From the NCBI GenBank assembly GCA_002694025.1, contig NZKX01000100.1:1-5965 (forward strand): a stretch of 5,965 bases of DNA, written 5' to 3'. Below, piece by piece: positions 4,975 to 5,965 of this stretch. This DNA comes from Fidelibacterota bacterium. GTDB taxonomy: Bacteria; Marinisomatota; Marinisomatia; Marinisomatales; UBA1611. The notes beneath the pieces are model-generated. The model worked only from the letters and a program-made list of their open reading frames with translations. It did no database searches and had not been told where the DNA came from. Positions within the stretch are counted from its first letter, which is position 1; each line of letters begins with the position of its first letter. The translations under genes were made by a program, and so were the position numbers.

Positions 4975-5965
4975 TTATATAAAAATTTGGGCTTAATTAA
5001 ACTTGTGAGCGCGGGAAGAGTTGCTAACGCTCCAAAAAGACAAAAAGAAATAGATCCCATTACTAAAATACCAAAGATTTGTACTGGCACAAATACTGAA
5101 AAAAGAAGAGCAGAAAAACCAACTACCACAGAAAGTCCATTGAACAGTATTCCTCTACCGGAAATTAGAAATGTGTTTGAAATAGCTTGATCAAGATTAT
5201 CCCCATCTCTTAGGTGATCTCGCAAATGCCAAAGAAAGTGGACTGTATAGTCGACTCCAACTCCTACTAAAATACTAGTAAGTAACATTGTTGTAACATC
5301 TAATGGAATATTTAAATACCCCATTAAACCAAACATCATAATAACAGATGTCCCCATAGGTAACGTTGCAAATAGCCCTCCTATAAAAGATCTAAATACA
5401 ATTGTCATTATAATAAAAATAATAAGAACAGATACTAATAAACTTATTAATTGTCCATTTACAATCATTCTGCTTAAAACTCCTAAAAGGGTTGCTCCAC
5501 CTGTAAGCTCCATGGGAGCGTCATCATAAAAATTTGCCTGAATGAATTGTTCTGTATCCTCAACAATATCTGCTATAGTACTTGTTCTCACTTCCTCCAT
5601 TCTTAATAATATTTGTGTATGATTTGGATCCTCTGTATCATCTAACAAAACATCAAATTCATCTCCATCACCAGCAATCGAATATAAAAACATGTACTGT
5701 GATATTAGGTCTCTGTCATCTGGAATAACTTCGTATTCAGGATCTCCGCCATTAAACCCTGAGTGCATTTTTTTGATGACATCGACAATAGAATATGATT
5801 TTGTAACAATACTATATTTATTTTTAACATGGTCAGTTAATGTTTCTATGTTTTTTAACGTGTTGGGTTCAAAAATATCCCCTTCTACTAGGATACTTAA
5901 CTGAGTTGAACCTCCAAAAGCCTTACTAATTTTTTTGTTAGCGATCCGAACTCTTGAATCTGGAG
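4971..5965 (-). CDS. RND/MMPL-superfamily exporter, C-terminal portion (5' partial)
   Basis: The minus-strand frame is open to the window edge, with the first full codon at 5963, and gives 330 residues. The Met at 5768 is internal, because the 65 residues before it are typical family sequence ('KAFGGSTQLSILVEGDIFEP', then 'SYSIVDVIKKM'). Visible residues 1-165 are the second periplasmic domain. Five membrane helices follow at about 171-191, 194-216, 220-246, 271-292 and 295-321, matching TM8-TM12 of a 12-helix RND protein. The 'ILVGVGVDYTVHFLWHLRDHL' segment (231-251) is the conserved GVGVDYxxH motif found in MMPL, patched-like and hopanoid-type transporters, whose Asp is expected to take part in proton coupling. 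The protein likely moves a hydrophobic molecule from or across the inner membrane to the periplasm using the proton gradient. The small membrane protein and LolA-like carrier follow directly with overlaps. The missing N-terminal half prevents subfamily assignment. Confidence 0.9.
   Translation of the reverse strand, partial: PDSRVRIANKKISKAFGGSTQLSILVEGDIFEPNTLKNIETLTDHVKNKYSIVTKSYSIVDVIKKMHSGFNGGDPEYEVIPDDRDLISQYMFLYSIAGDGDEFDVLLDDTEDPNHTQILLRMEEVRTSTIADIVEDTEQFIQANFYDDAPMELTGGATLLGVLSRMIVNGQLISLLVSVLIIFIIMTIVFRSFIGGLFATLPMGTSVIMMFGLMGYLNIPLDVTTMLLTSILVGVGVDYTVHFLWHLRDHLRDGDNLDQAISNTFLISGRGILFNGLSVVVGFSALLFSVFVPVQIFGILVMGSISFCLFGALATLPALTSLIKPKFLYK

Noticed and set aside
4987..5190. 67-residue plus-strand ORF antisense to the exporter
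   Set aside because: It lies opposite the conserved membrane helices and has no features of its own.
4971..5768. Exporter gene starting at the ATG at 5768
   Set aside because: The frame continues without a stop to the window edge, and the extra 65 residues carry typical RND/MMPL periplasmic sequence, so this Met is internal and the gene is truncated by the window.
5692..5904. 70-residue plus-strand ORF antisense to the exporter periplasmic domain
   Set aside because: The minus-strand frame here encodes conserved exporter sequence, so the plus-strand ORF is a shadow.
1..5965. CRISPR array, tRNA, rRNA, insertion sequence or phage element
   Set aside because: No spaced direct repeats, RNA gene features, transposase or integrase sequence, or terminal inverted repeats were seen on either strand.

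Overview
This is a strongly AT-rich bacterial window, fully packed with genes, probably from the Fibrobacteres-Chlorobi-Bacteroidetes (FCB) side of the tree. The main clue is two consecutive secreted proteins that end in a 'PYPNPFN' C-terminal sorting domain of the type IX secretion (T9SS type A) / FlgD-Ig-like kind. That exact wording is common in Candidatus Marinimicrobia (SAR406), Ignavibacteria and related lineages. With the low GC and Lys/Ile/Asn-rich proteins, a marine Marinimicrobia-like genome is my best guess. It is an inference, because no rRNA or marker gene is present.

Layout. The plus strand (1-3790) carries four tightly packed genes, with gaps of 1, 7 and 11 bases. They are the 3' end of a secreted protein with a sorting domain, a secreted leucine-rich-repeat protein with a second sorting domain, an outer-membrane beta-barrel protein with a 'GKQ..WG' motif (DUF1302-like), and a FabH-type ketosynthase III starting at TTG. 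A 109-base convergent intergenic region (3791-3899) holds no convincing terminator. The minus strand (5965 to 3900) carries three overlapping genes. They are the C-terminal part of an RND/MMPL-family exporter truncated by the window edge, a 104-residue three-helix membrane protein joined to it by an ATGA overlap, and a periplasmic LolA-like protein (PF17131-type) that overlaps the small gene.

How they may work together. The RND exporter (inner membrane), the LolA-like carrier (periplasm) and the beta-barrel (outer membrane) could form a route across the envelope for a lipidic product. The adjacent ketosynthase III could help make that product. RND/MMPL plus LolA-like pairs beside ketosynthases are known from aryl-polyene and xanthomonadin clusters, so the arrangement is plausible here, but the substrate cannot be read from this sequence. 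The small membrane protein between exporter and carrier is the least explained component. The two sorting-domain proteins are probably surface or secreted cargo and may be only operon neighbours.
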